64,000 nt of DNA from Leptodactylus fallax (GCA_947044405.1 CAMRHE010000133.1:3985001-4049000); one strand, 5' to 3'; positions 22,998 through 35,590 are shown, counted from the stretch's first letter. Made by a program: numbers and translations. The notes: a model not told the origin generated them from the sequence alone.

Positions 22998-23265
22998 AGG
23001 CAAATGATACTGATGATCCTTAGGATAGGTCATCAATATCAGATAGACGGAGGTCCGACACCATGAACCCGGCCAATCAGCTGTTCTTGGCAGCCGCTAT
23101 ACAGAGAGTAGGTTTGGAGGCAGATAGTGCTATGCTGGGAGCAGTGGTCATGCTAAGTTACTGCAGCTCCTATACAATAGACTCTATTCTCTGTATAGTG
23201 GCTGCTGGAGAACACCCAAGACTCCCACCGATCTGATAGTGATGACATATCCTAAGGACCGCTGC
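22998..23265. repeat. GGTCATCAATATC-type MITE, copy 1
   Basis: It opens with 'ttaggataggtcatcaatatc' style sequence and closes with 'gatgacatatcctaag'. The inner part contains 'ggtccgacacc' and 'cccaccgatctgat'. It is shared with 23480-23825 and more weakly with 26040-26190 and 42780-43035. Confidence 0.65.
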
Positions 23266-23479
23266 AGCCAATCCATGCACCTTGGTGGTCGTAGTAATGC
23301 AGCATTAGATTTACAAGATGACTATGTTATTTTTCTATTCCCTGCTTTGTGCTCATTGTTTAAAACTTTGGGCAACACTTTCAGAAAAGTGTCAATTGAT
23401 TAATATAATCACCAGAAATTAATGGAGCACAGCCCTCCTCTGGAGGCCAGGGAGTGCTGCATATGGAGACTTAAAGGGG

Positions 23480-23825
23480 TGTTCCCAGGACTTATTATTT
23501 AAGGATAGGTCATCAATTAAAGATCGGCAGGGGTCCGACACTAATCCCCCAGCAAATCAGCTGATTGAAGAGGCTGCAGCATTTGTGTGAGTGCTGCAGC
23601 CTCCTTATTACTTACCAAGCGTAGTGGCTATGCTTGGTAACGTACAGTAGCTCAACCCATTCACTTCAATGGGATTAGGCCACGTGACTGAGGAACAGAA
23701 TGTGACATCACATAACCTGATAGAGGATATAGCGCTCAGGGAGTCCTGCTGTTGCATAGAACAGCTGATTTACCGGGTTCCAAGGTACCTCATGGATCTT
23801 GAATTGATGACCTATCCTAAAATTA
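23480..23825. repeat. GGTCATCAATATC-type MITE, copy 2
   Basis: It starts near 'aaggataggtcatcaatta' and ends 'ttgatgacctatcctaaaat'. The internal text 'ggggtccgacactaa' and 'aatcagctgattgaag' matches the family plan of 22998-23265. The termini form a clear inverted pair. Confidence 0.7.
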
Positions 23826-23841
23826 TAAGAAAACTCCTATA

Positions 23842-24115
23842 GGCTAAGACTCCACGCAAGGGGACGCAGCAAGAAAAGTGTTGTGGGAAAAACCGTGGTG
23901 GAAACGCATCACGGTTTTTCCCGCAGAGCTTTTCACAGAAAAGACTTTCTGCTTCCATTGTAGGGAAACCATCAGCATTTCCATAGATATAATTGACATG
24001 CTGCGATTTCCAAAACTGCAACGTTTTGGTAATTGCAGCATTTCCGCTGTGCATATTTTTCTACAATGCGTGGATGGGATTTGCTAAGGACTGTACGCCA
24101 CGTGGGGCCCCGAAC
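23842..24115. repeat. GGCTNAGGCCCCACG-type MITE, second subfamily
   Basis: Termini ggctaagactccacgc and 'acgtggggcccc'. The interior has 'gtgggaaaaaccgtg' and 'cacggtttttcccgc' mirror arms, and a central 'attgacatgctgcg'. Its interior is shared with the copies at 45720 and 48692. Confidence 0.7.
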
Positions 24116-24119
24116 TTAA

Positions 24120-25340
24120 CTATGTCCACAGCGTCTTGATTTATCTAGACCTTCAGCAATACAGTTGCACTGTTATACTGTCCTTATATCTCCCACTCGC
24201 CAATGACCCTGAGATGACTCTGCAGACTCTGTCCCAGTCTACACAGTAAAGCTGAAAAACGAACTGCCACAAACAGCAAAACTCATCTTATTAAGTCTGC
24301 TTCAGTGACTCTTGTTAACCTACAATATTTCAGGATTTTTTATATGCATAGTCATCTAAAAATAAAAAATATAACCAAAAAATTTTTAAAAAAATTGTAT
24401 ACATTTTAAATAACGATACATTTCCCTTTAGTCATGTTCGGTTCCATGTATTACCAAATATACGGTTACGTTCACATACAATCCCATCCATGCTAGCCCT
24501 TTAAGAACATATGGTATGGTTATTATGACTGCTGCTAGGTCCCGTGTGTAATGTTACAAGCCCATATCATTAATGGTTCTGTGAAATGTAAACTTGTAGC
24601 AAATACAGGATGCCGCTCTCCTATGGTACAGCGCTCAGCACCCTATAAAATACGTTAACTCTTTGAGGCCAGGATGATTTTGCAAACATGTTTTAATTAA
24701 TATTAATGCCTGCACCGATGCACAAAATAAAAACTTTATGGCAAATGTCTGAGAAGATCATTAACTTTTAATGCTTTTTTCGGATCTATAAACTTCAGCT
24801 TTAATAACCGGGTAATATTTCATGCAACAATAGCAATTAAAACCTATATATATATTTTGAATACATATAGACATGTTTGCCTAATCAGCTGAAATTACTG
24901 CACCTATAAAAAGGGAACCGTTCTGTTGCCTTCGATTTTATTAGGCAGAAAATAAGCCATTTCCAGCATTAATGGGAAAAGTTACAAAGTAAAAGCAAAC
25001 TTTTATTATCTTGGCTTAAATTTCTTCCATCAGCCAGTAATAATCTGCAACAAACAAGCGACAGTGAACCATTTCTACTGTGCGGGAAAAACTGGAAAAC
25101 GTAATGTAATATATATGGATGTAGCAGAGATGGGTAAGAAGTGCACTGGGATGGTTATATGATGGGGACCAGGGCTACATGCAAAAAAGAGGGGTCTCCT
25201 GCTTGCATTGTCAGACAGTTTTCAAAAAAAAAAATTTAAAAAATTGACCATGACGTGCAAAAGTTTTAGGCAGGTGTGGTAAAAATGGTGTAAAAGTAAA
25301 ATTACTTTCAGAAGAAGAGAGCTAGTACTCTCAAAAGCTT
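24120..25340. other. AT-rich stretch, largely non-repetitive
   Basis: There is no gene. 24130-24330 shows weak similarity to the old repeat at 20250-20400. 24660-25100 is AT-rich, complex and without transposon signatures, including 'tgttttaattaatattaatg'. It is a candidate for conserved non-coding DNA, but only by its look. Confidence 0.35.
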
Positions 25341-25343
25341 ACC

Positions 25344-25531
25344 ATCAAATATACTCAGTTAGTCTCTAAAAGGTATCGCCTGATTTCTTCACTCTTCCAC
25401 TACTTTCTATGGCTAACACGGTACATTATACTACTATCAAATATACTCAGTTACCCTCTAAAAGGTATCGCCTGATTTCTTCACTCTTCCACTACTTTCT
25501 ATGGCTAACACGGTACAACATTATACTACTA
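25344..25531. repeat. 92-bp direct tandem duplication
   Basis: The segment 25344-25435 (atcaaatatactcagttagt ... tggctaacacggtac) is repeated at 25436-25531 with only a few changes. 'atggctaacacggtac' and 'aaaaggtatcgcctga' resemble the tail of a common interspersed repeat, so this may be a locally duplicated SINE- or LTR-like tail. Confidence 0.8.
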
Positions 25532-26039
25532 GTACAGGTAATAACATCGCTTGTGTGGGGAGGGGGCTATGAACTGTGGGGGTTAGGGCATTATTACAAT
25601 AATAGTGCCCTCGCACAGAAACCATGGGAAGGTCAAGAAGGACACTTATTCTTTCCTAGTGGAGGGAACATTCCAATCCGAGGGGTGGGGGGCATTTTAA
25701 TTTTTGCCTCAGGCAGCAGACACCCTAGAATTGGTCCTGTCTGGAATTGATGGAAGGCAAAAGGCGCTCATGCCAAATTTTGATGGGATTTACATTTCTC
25801 TTTTGTTCATTCACTTCATTTTACTAATTGACAATAAAAACTACTAACCCTTCTAATTTTGAAAGTATTCCTTTGCAATATTATTTCCACACCAGCCTTA
25901 AACTTTTGCACAATACTCTATATAAAGCTAGATACATAAGCTGTTTTTACCTTAATGTTTATTACTGAATACAGTCTCTTAAATGGGGAAACGCTGCAAT
26001 ACCATGCACCGCCACTACTAGAGTATATAGATGGCATGA

Positions 26040-26190
26040 AGACAGGGTCATATACTGTATATAGGCAACCCTGTGACCCTTTAACCAGATGATCAGTGGG
26101 GATGCTAAAAGTGGGACCCCCACCAATCTGATATTGAAGATCCTCATAATAGGTCATCCATATTCTAAACCTTTGAAAGGTTATTCCCAT
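26040..26190. repeat. Decayed GGTCATCAATATC-type MITE
   Basis: Contains 'agatgatcagtggg', 'gggacccccaccaatctgat' and 'aataggtcatcc', matching the order seen at 22998-23265 but without clear ends. Confidence 0.5.
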
Positions 26191-26283
26191 GATACCAGGG
26201 TATGCCATTGCTTCATAAGAAATTGAAGTCCATTACCATCAGAGCCAATGGGAACAGATGGCTTATTTGAGCTAAGTTAAGGG

Positions 26284-26740
26284 TGGGCACATCTGTTCAA
26301 GTCTTGGTTCAAACCAGTTCCTAAGGACTTGTGTTCGTAATGAATTTTCCCAAAATTTTGGGTTCAGTTAAACCCCATATTTTTGGAATTAGCCACATAC
26401 AAATCACTCTTATACTGTTGAGTCTCTGTAGACCCCAGAATATAATAAGTGGAAGCCTATGGGAGTTGCGGAAACATAATAAACCCTCATGCTCACCTTC
26501 CCACACCTCTCCTGGGTTCCTTCATGCTCCTCTACGGCCATCTTCAGGCCTCTTTGGCCTCCTAGTTGGTATCATGGAGCATGGAGGACTGAGCCTCAGC
26601 GGTTCCCTAAGCTCATGACAACAACCAGGAGGTCAGAAGAGTCCGGAAGAAGACCGAAGACGACCATGAGGGGGCCCAAGAAACAAAACTGGTGAAATAT
26701 TTGCGAAATCTCGCAAGGTTCGTCAATCTCTTGTAAGGAT
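26284..26740. repeat. Decayed TAGAGATGAG-type MITE with partial module
   Basis: It runs from 'gggcacatctgttcaag' to 'gcaaggttcgtcaatctct'. The left half of the module is recognisable: 'cttatactgttgagtctctg', 'agaccccagaatataataag', 'atgctcaccttccc'. The short frames on both strands inside it are not genes. Confidence 0.6.
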
Positions 26741-27960
26741 CAAGGCAACTGAAAATACATCAAGTTACAAAATGGAACTAATTTTTTTGGCAAGCGATGT
26801 CAGAATTTCCTCTTCTTTTTGCAAAATAATACAAGAATACCAACGAATCCATAGAAAATGAAAAATTATTAATTACTTTTATCTCTTTAATAGAATTTAC
26901 ATTGTGTGAGAAAAAGATTTTTATCGTCTTTTGTTTGGCCGCGCGCCCAAAAAGCAGATAGTTGTGTTTTATCTCCTTGCATTATGAATATGAAAGTTTC
27001 TTGGAAAGAAGACAGAATGTAAACAAAATCGTAAAAAGAGGGTAAATATATATTTTTAAGAAATGCATCGAGCGAATATATAATCCGTTTCTGCTACCAG
27101 CTATAATTTTATTTTACGATGTACCTGGCATATTAATAAAGAGCAAAAAGCAAATAGAAAAAACTGTGCATGTGGCAGATATAGAAGGTACAACTATATT
27201 AAAAGTCAACACATTCATCTTTCCGCAAACATTAATTACTTTTCGTTAAAATTTATTCTTAGCCGGGTAAACTCAACCTGAAAATTAAGATATTTGCAAG
27301 ATTTTCCCAGTACATAATTCTACAGAGAAAAGCAAAACAAATCACTGAAGATTTCTATTATTGGAGAGTGTTGGCCGGGGGTCCTTGGGCGCCATTTGTC
27401 TAATCTTCTATAGATCCTATTGTAGTAGAGATACAGAGAAGATATTTGGCTGTCTAGTATAACCAAACCATGTGAGTTATTCATGAAAAAAAGCCAAGTG
27501 TTTATAAGTATGGTAAGGTCATTTCTGGGCCGTTCCCAGAAGGGAAGGGACAGGAGATAAAAATGTCCTATTATTTGCAATTCTAATTCTGGTACTTGTG
27601 ATACTTATGCTACTGCTTTTACTTTTACTACCACCACTACTACTACCAGTGGCATACGCAGAAAAGTAGCGGCCTCATAGCAAACATAAAACCGAGGGGC
27701 TCCATCTCATAACTTAGGCCATAACTTAGACCTATGTACTACTTTTTGCTTTACTAACAAAGGAGAGTAGAGACCTGCAGAGGTTGTCACCTTCTAGTGG
27801 CAAAGAGGACAGAATTAACTAACATTGGACTTCCTGACTCCAAGGGCTTTAGTATGCTTTGTTAGTACATTCTCAGGGGGGTAACAATTAACCTTGGGAC
27901 CAAATACAAAACATGCAGTAAATTATACCACTGCAACATAACCATCTTCAGCAGCAATAA
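26741..27960. other. AT-rich stretch, mostly single-copy in appearance
   Basis: There is no gene. 26800-27320 is complex AT-rich sequence without repeat signatures. 27649-27720 begins 'cagtggcatacgcag', like the end of a hAT element, and is probably a truncated copy. The minus-strand 86-codon frame at 27320-27580 has no known signature. Confidence 0.4.
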
Positions 27961-27969
27961 GAAACATGA

Positions 27970-30034
27970 TATCACAGTACAGGGATAATACACACAGTGA
28001 TGTCACAGTACAGAGATAATACACACAGTGATGTCACAGTACAGGGATAATACACACAGTGATGTCACAGTACAGGGATAATACACATAGTGATGTCACA
28101 GTACAGGGATAATAAACACAGTGATGTCACAGTACAGGGATAATACACACAGTGATGTCACAGTACAGGTATAATACACAGTGATGTCACAGTACAGGGA
28201 TAATACACACAGTGATGTCACAGTATAGGGATAATACACACAGTGATGTCACAGTATAGCGATAATAAACACAGTGATGTCACAGTACAGGGATAACACA
28301 CAGTGATGTCACTGTACAGAGATAATACACACAGTGATGACACAGTACAGAGATAATACACACAGTGATGTCACAGTACAGAGATAATACACACAGTGAT
28401 GACACAGTACAGAGATAATAAACACAGTGATGTCACAGTACAGGGATAACACACAGTGATGTCACAGTACAGAGATAATACACACAGTGATGTCACAGTA
28501 CAGAGATAATACACACAGAGATGTCACAGTACAGGGATAATACACACAGTGATGTCACAGTACAGAGATAATACACACAGTGATGTCACAGTACAGGGAT
28601 AATACACACAGTGATGTCACAGTACAGGGATAATACACAGACAGATGTCACAATACAGGGATAATACACACAGTGATGTCACAGTACAGGGATAATACAC
28701 ACAGTGATGTCACAGTACAGGGATAATACACACAGTGATGTCACAGTACAGGGATAATACACAGACAGATGTCACAATACAGGGATAATACACACAGTGA
28801 TGTCACAGTACAGAGATAATACACAGACAGATGTCACAATACAGGGATAATATACACAGTGATGTCACAGTACAGGGATAATACACACAGCGATGTCACA
28901 GTACAGAGATAATACACACAGTGATGTCACAGTACAGGGATAATACACACAGTGATGTCACAGTACAGAGATAATACACACAGTGATGTCACAGTACAGA
29001 GAAAATACACATAGTGATGTCACAGTACAGAGATAATACACACAGTGATGTCACAGTACAGAGATAATACACACAGTGATGTCACAGTACAGAGATAATA
29101 CACACAGTGATGTCACAGTACAGGGATAATACACACAGTGATGTCACAGTACAGAGATAATACACACAGTGATGTCACAGTACAGGGATAATACACACAG
29201 TGATGTCACAATACAGGGATAATATACACAGTGATGTCTCAGTACAGGGATAATACACACAGTGATGTCACAGTATTGGATAAAACAACCAATGATGTTA
29301 CAGAACAGAGATAATACACACAGTGATGTTACAGTACAGGGATAATACACACAGTGATGTCACAGTACAGAGATAATACACACAGTGATGTCACAGTACA
29401 GGGATAATACACACAGTGATGTCACAGTACAGAGATAATACACACAGTGATGTTACAGTACATAGGTAATACACACAGTGATGTCACAGTACAGGGATAA
29501 TACAGTGATGTCACAGTACAGGGATAATATACACAGTGATGTCACAGTACAGGGATAATACACACAGTGATGTCACAGTATTGGATAAAACAACCAATGA
29601 TGTTACAGTACAGAGATAATAAATACAGTGATGTCACAGTACAGGGATAATACACACAGTGATGTCACAGTACAGGGATAATACACACAGTGATGTCACA
29701 GTACAGAGATAATACAAACAGTGATGTCACAGTACAGGGATAATACACACAGTGATGTCACAGTACAGAGATAATACACACAGTGATGTCACAGTACAGA
29801 GATAATACACACAGTGATGTCACAGTACAGAGATAATACACACAGTGATGTTACAGTACATAGGTAATACACACAGTGATGTCACAGTACAGGGATAATA
29901 CACACAGTGATGTCACAGTACAGAGATAATAAACACAGCGATGTCACACTACAGACATAATACACACAGTGATGTCACAGTACAGGGATAATACACACAG
30001 TGATGTAACATGACATCACAGTACAGGAATAATG
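27970..30034. repeat. 31-bp minisatellite (~66 units)
   Basis: The unit is 'acacacagtgatgtcac' plus 'agtacagggataat' (31 bp), with variants agagat, aatac, aacac and ttacag. Rare marker units reveal a block duplication. 'attggataaaacaaccaatg' occurs at about 29276 and 29580, and 'gttacagtacataggtaat' at about 29451 and 29849. Every unit carries TGATGTCA, one base from the TGACGTCA CRE consensus. No coding meaning: the 68-codon minus frame is repeat translation. Confidence 0.95.
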
Positions 30035-30039
30035 CTACA

Positions 30040-31140
30040 TGCAAGTGAAATGCAAACAGCAGGGATACAAAGAAGCTCTATAATAAAACATAGAATAGAG
30101 ACTGCTGTCTTTTTTTTTCCATTTTCCATATCCATCATCACTAACTGCACTTTATACCTAGATGTAAGCAGACCCCTTAGTTGTTGGTCCCTATAGAATC
30201 TGCGTTGCCTGCTCTCCCAGTACTTACATTCATGTACTTTATTGACTATTTTACTACTAACAATAAGAATTTCTATTTTCTAGTTTCCTTTGGTCCTACA
30301 TAATTTTTTACTATTCTGATTCCAAACAAACCTCAGCCCCGGTGAATTGATAATAACTGTAGAGAAATAAAGTAGGGGTAGCAACAATTTTACCATAATA
30401 CTAACCCTTGGTGTCTTTGTCACATTTTTTGCATGTGAATACTCAGTTGCTGTAACTGTATCTCGCCACTTACACGGAAATGCTAATTATGACGATTTCC
30501 CAGTAGGATTTTTTTTATTAATCTTTTGTAAGATATTGTTAATAGAACTTAGATTTCATTTTGCAATTTCCTGCTTAAACAAGTAGTTCAGGAACCCAAT
30601 AATTGTCAGTAAAACCTATGATCATAGAATTACATTGTGTAAGTGGCGGCTCGTTGTACTAATTGATTATTAATCATTGTGCGGTAATATATCATAATCT
30701 GAGATTGCCGTGTTTGTGAGCCCTTAATTATAGATGTCACCTAACAGGAATCTGTAAATGAGATGTTTTCAACAATATAATGATAGCATGCGTGTCACAG
30801 TATGGAAATTCCTGCAGAAGTATCATCGACTTTATGAATAATATGACTGAATTGTTTGTTTTGTGCTGCAAGCGATGAGTAAATAGCCAAAACGAGGAAA
30901 AGAAAACAAAAAGGGTCAAAATGAATCATTCGTTCGGTTAAGGATACAATTTCAGTTCAATATAATATCACAACAAGGCAGCAAAATATTTGGCAGACTG
31001 TAATTCACATCGCAACCACTGGGTGGCTGCAAATAGACTCATATAGTATAAACACTTTGTGACAAAGTATCTTAAAATTATGTAGTTTTGAAAAGCTAGT
31101 TAGTTAGTGAATATCCAGCCTGGAGCGGAGGTAAGGAAAA
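30040..31140. other. AT-rich intergenic stretch
   Basis: There is no gene and no clear repeat. 30420-30900 is complex AT-rich sequence of the kind in which conserved non-coding elements can lie; this cannot be tested here. Confidence 0.35.
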
Positions 31141-31142
<2 letters not shown>

Positions 31143-31182
<40 letters not shown>

Positions 31183-31205
31183 CTGTGTCTATATATATAT
31201 ATATA
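31143..31205. repeat. (TA)n microsatellite, target of Tc1 insertion
   Basis: A TA-rich run interrupted by 'catactgtgtc'. The run resumes at 32842-32865 on the other side of the Tc1 element, so the element split a TA microsatellite. Confidence 0.9.
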
Positions 31206-32841
31206 CAGTCATATGAAAAAGTTTGGGCACCCCTAATAATCTTAATCATTTTTAGTTCTAAATATTTGGGTGCTTGCAACAGCCATTTCAATTTGATATA
31301 TCTAATAACTGATGGACGCAGTAATATTTCAGGATTGAAATGAGGTTTATTGTACTAACAGAAAATGTGCAATATGCATTAAACCAAAATTTGACCGGTG
31401 CAAAAGTATGGGCACCTCAACAGAAAAGTGACATTAATATTTAGTAGATCCTCCTTTTGCAAAAATAACAGCCTCTAGTCGCTTCCTGTAGCTTTTAATC
31501 AGTTCCTGGATCCTGGATGAAGGTATTTTTGACCATTCCTCTTTACAAAACAATTCCAGTTCAGTTAAGTTTGATGGTCGCCGAGCATGGACAGCCCGCT
31601 TCAAATTATCCCACAGATGTTCAATGATATTCAGGTCTGGGGACTGGGATGGCCATTCCAGAACATTGTAATTGTTCCTCTGCATGAATGCCTGAGTAGA
31701 TTTGGATCATTGTCTTGCTGAAATATCCATCCCCGGCGTAACTTCAAATTCGTCACTGATTCTTGTACATTATTCTCAAGAATCTGCTGATACTGAGTTG
31801 AATCCATGCGACCCTCAACTTTAACAAGATTCCCGGTGCCGGCATTGGCCACACAGCCCCAAAGCATGATGGAACCTCCACCAAATTTTACAGTGGGTAG
31901 CAAGTGTTTTTCTTGGAATGCTGTGTTTTTTTGACGCCATGCATAACGCCTTTTTGTATGACCAAACAACTCAATCTTTGTTCCATCAGTCCACAGGACC
32001 TTCTTCCAAAATGAAGCTGGCTTGTCCAAATGTGCTTTTGCATACCTCAGGCGACTCTGTTTGTGGCGTGCTTTCAGAAACGGCTTCTTTCGCATCACTC
32101 TCCCATACAGCTTCTCCTTGTGCAAAGTGTGCTGTATTGTTGACCGATGCACAGTGACACCATCTGCAGCAAGATGATGCTGCAGCTCTTTGGAGGTGGT
32201 CTGTGGATTGTCCTTGACTGTTCTCACCATTCTTCTTCTCTGCCTTTCTGATATTTTTCTTGGCCTGCCACTTCTGGGCTTAACAAGAACTGTCCCTGTG
32301 GTCTTCCATTTCCTTACTATGTTCCTCACAGTGGAAACTGACAGGTTAAATCTCTGAGACAACTTTTTGTATCCTTCCCCTGAACAATTATGTTGAACAA
32401 TCTTTGTTTTCAGATCATTTGAGAGTTGTTTTGAGGAGCCCATGATGCCACTCTTCAGAGGAGAATCAAATAGGAGAACAACTTGTAATTGGCCACCTTA
32501 AATACCTTTTCTCATGATTGGATACACCTGGCTATGAAGTTCAAAGCTCAGTGAGGTTACAAAACCAATTTTGTGCTTCAGTAAGTCAGTAAAAAGTAGT
32601 TAGGAGTATTCAAATCAATAAAATGATAAGGGTACCCAAATTTTTGCACCGGTCAAATTTTGGTTTAATGCATATTGCACATTTTCTGTTAGTACAATAA
32701 ACCTCATTTCAATCCTGAAATATTACTGTGTCCATCAGTTATTAGATATATCAAATTGAAATGGCTGTTGCAAACACCCAAATATTTAGAACTAAAAATG
32801 ATTAAGATTAATAGGGGTGCCCAAACTTTTTCATATGACTG
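31206..32841 (-). mobile_element. Tc1 element with ~205-bp inverted repeats, minus strand
   Basis: A 1636-bp element with TA on each side (31204-31205, 32842-32843). Its termini cagtcatatgaaaaagtttg are inverted at the other end, and the inverted repeats continue for about 205 bp with a handful of differences. This is the IR/DR-like architecture seen in some Tc1 families. Transposase is on the minus strand and is broken. Related sequence is present at 4147-4258 (end only) and at about 51700-52320 (heavily damaged). Confidence 0.95.
31434..32443 (-). pseudogene. Tc1 transposase, frameshifted
   Basis: The minus-strand frame from 32443 (MGSSKQLSND...) gives the N-terminal DNA-binding part with GRPR at residues 59-62. 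It also gives catalytic D153 (WTDGTKIELF) and D244 (FQQDNDP). After residue 247 (about 31703) the frame shifts. The C-terminal part, with EWPSQSPDLNIIEHLW holding the catalytic Glu and ending GGSTKY, continues in another frame (31434-31685). The break lies just after the second Asp, where a few codons usual for the family also seem missing. This is best explained by a small deletion not divisible by three. The protein cannot be active; the element could move only with a related transposase in trans. Confidence 0.93.
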
Positions 32842-32865
32842 TATATATATATATATATATATACA

Positions 32866-34770
32866 ATACTGTTGAAAAATGCAACAAAGTAAGAATGCTT
32901 TCAAAGTGTTCAGAAGGGTTAATAGTTTATTTTTGTCCATTAAAAAAATGAAGTAAATGAAGAAAAGAGTCTTCCATCCAATGCATCTATCTGAAGTATA
33001 CATTGGGAAGGATACAATGTACGTTCCTGTATAGGTATTCAGGGCCCATGTTGTCCATGAATTCCCTTGATAAAGAAAAGGTATACTGCCTGACATAATT
33101 CATTTTTAGGAGATACAGATTTGTCCAACCTTCCCTTAGCTCAAATTTGACTCCAATTCCCCATTAAAGCAATTCCATAGAATACCATTTTATGTTTTCA
33201 AAACCCTCGACACGCTTCAATTTACAACACCACTGGGTAGAGATACATAGACACATGTAGGATAGACATCTTGTGACTGAACATCAGAAAATCAGGTTAT
33301 TTTAAGCCCTAAGGGGTCTGGTCACCCATCCAGTACATTGCAATACTAATATATTGCAGTATACTGTAAAATCCAATGTGGGAGATTTATTAAGACTGGC
33401 ATTTACAATCCCCTGGACTGACCAAGGGTGCACCTCATTTACGTGGAGGTGTACACCTTCTCATAAATCTAGTGCACCCTCTGAAATCTGGAGTATATGA
33501 TAATAAATCCAGCACAACCCCCTCTGAGAAGTGGCATGGATGGTGCAAAACTGAAAAAAGTGCCAAATTTTTCGTAAAAATTTTCGTAAAAATTTTCTAT
33601 TTTTTTCCCCTGAAAACTGGAATACAACGTATAATAAATGTCCTCTTTTTTCTTATGGCAGCCTGTAATGATAGGTCCGGGAGTCTCTGGATCTTGCTCT
33701 GGGGGACGGCAATCTTGGGTGAACATGGCACACTTCAGATGTCTTGGTTACTTTTCACAGAGACATCTGAAGGGTTATTGCCCATGATCAGAGAGGGATC
33801 TGATCGCCGGCAATGCTGCGGGTGTTCGCTGTGTGAAACAGGGGAGAACATGTGACCCCAGTGGCTACTCCTGAGCAGGTGCCATGTCTGATATCTACCG
33901 TACCTATACAGCCTATGTCGGGAAGAGGTTAAATATCACTCTCAGCTCCGCTACATCAAATTCTATTCTGTATTTGAAGCACAGAAAGCCATATGAGTTC
34001 AGATCCAAATTGTTAATGTTACTTCTTCTCTTCGTATAATGAAGTCAGTGAAAGCGGGCGGTAAGTGTTTTACGGAAAAAGAATTCCCATAATACTCCAC
34101 TTTGTTGGATATTGTAAGGATATTTATGTGGATGTAAATATGTAAATGCACTTTAATAATATATATTTCAGAAGGATTTTCTGTAAATTGAAAACATTTG
34201 TAAAAAAAAGGACATAACCCTGTACAGTAACGTAACGCTTCTGCACTTTGCTGTACTTACAGATATGACGGGAACGTTTTATCATTACAGGGTTGTCTGG
34301 TTTAGGAAAAGACCTTTTACAATACCCTATTAGTGAATTCTGTGTTAATAAATGAGGAAGGGTCTGCAATTTAGGATCCTAATCTATCAACAAGAGCATC
34401 GCCCAGCCTGGAGGACCTGACATGTCCATATATTACATAGACAGCCCATTGATTTCCATTAGATTTGTGTAATACTTAATTTGCCCTCTAGAGGCGCTGC
34501 AGGAAAATTGAATATTTGCTTCCAGATTCACCCATACATTACAGCTAATCCTAGCACTAAACCTAGCTTATTATCAGGGGACCCTAGTAACTAAAAAGGA
34601 TTGCCCAACGCCGAAAATCCATTTGCTAATATATTGTTCCTATATGATTCTATGAGCCAATATTAGAGATTTTTTTTATTTATTTATTTTTTACAAAAAT
34701 AAACTGCAAGGGCAGTGAACAAGGGGCCCAATAACAAACCTTATATTGAGCCCCACCAAGTGTTCAAGAA
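32866..34770. other. Intergenic, with a decayed fold-back near 33.38 kb
   Basis: There is no gene. 33378-33560 contains 'gagatttattaagactggca' and 'ggaggtgtacaccttctca'. It is related to the 'tttattaagactggcgt' fold-backs at 39991 and 57847. Duplicated 'ttttcgtaaaaa' lies at 33571-33593. The remainder is mixed AT-rich sequence. The open frames on both strands around 33470-33855 overlap each other and show no domain. Confidence 0.45.
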
Positions 34771-34778
34771 GTCCCTGT

Positions 34779-35222
34779 TAGAGATGGGTGAACTTCGCAA
34801 GAATTTTTGTAAATATTTGCAAAGTTTGATACCAGTTTTGTTTCGGGACGAATTTGTATCGTCACATGTCCCGTGGGACTGTTGAGGTCTTTGATTGATG
34901 TCATGACACTTGTGTAACCATTGGTGTGCCCCAAATAACTGCTGAGGCCAAATTACAGGACCCCTGGAGCCCATGATATCACTCAGGATGCTGGATGAGG
35001 CCAGAAGATAACTGAAGAGGACTATGAGGAAGCTAGGAAATGTGAAGGAAAGTGAGTATCAGTGCTTATGTTTCCGCACCTCTCCTGGGGCTCCACTTAT
35101 TATACTCTGGGGTCTGAAGAGATGTTTTAGTTATTGGTGCTAGACAAAACCCCCAAATTCTTATTTTGATATACTGTATCATAACAAACCCAGATTGCAA
35201 CAAGCTGGTTTACTCCTCTCTA
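34779..35222. mobile_element. MITE with TAGAGATGGGTGAAC ends, 8-bp TSD
   Basis: A 444-bp element with termini TAGAGATGGGTGAAC / GTTTACTCCTCTCTA. The TSD is gtccctgt (34771-34778) and gtccctgc (35223-35230), 7 of 8 identical. It contains the right half of the palindrome-bounded module ('atttattatactctggggtc' region at 35090-35125). It belongs with 18520 and 19596. Confidence 0.82.
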
Positions 35223-35230
35223 GTCCCTGC

Positions 35231-35580
35231 TCAGTTTCTTGTGTCTTGTTGTTTCCTTCATTATGAACATGTCAATTAAAAATGTTCAACATAGTCATGG
35301 GCCATAGGCAGCAAGAGTTTGGAGATGGCTCATTGAAGTCTGTGCAGGGAAAGGGATTAGATAAACCGTGACATCATCTATTGTCAGTAATGGGTGTAAT
35401 GATGGGTCAGTGGTGTTATCTATAGAGCTGTTATCTTCTATTGTATTTCTGTCTGTGATGTAAATGAGCTGACTGCTGCAAAGAAAAACCCTACAGGGAC
35501 AACAAGTCTCAGTCTATTATCAGGATTTAGGACTTTTTTTTTTAAATAAAGGTAGTGACCAGGAAAATTAAAAATCATCA
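35231..35580. repeat. Probable interspersed repeat fragment
   Basis: This stretch ('gagctgttatcttctattg', 'aaaccctacagggacaacaa') has the style of a common anuran interspersed repeat. There is no second copy within this window to confirm it, and no coding domain. Confidence 0.35.
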
Positions 35581-35590
35581 AAAATCTTAA

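Noticed and set aside
22652..23036. Overlapping plus and minus frames of 111 and 117 codons with shared text (NATKSATKKAAFPQRG)
   Set aside because: Both strands give the same peptide because the region is an inverted repeat (MITE), not a gene.
27970..30034. CRISPR-like array (regular ~31-bp period)
   Set aside because: There are no unique spacers. Whole units repeat head to tail, there are no cas genes, and the context is vertebrate.
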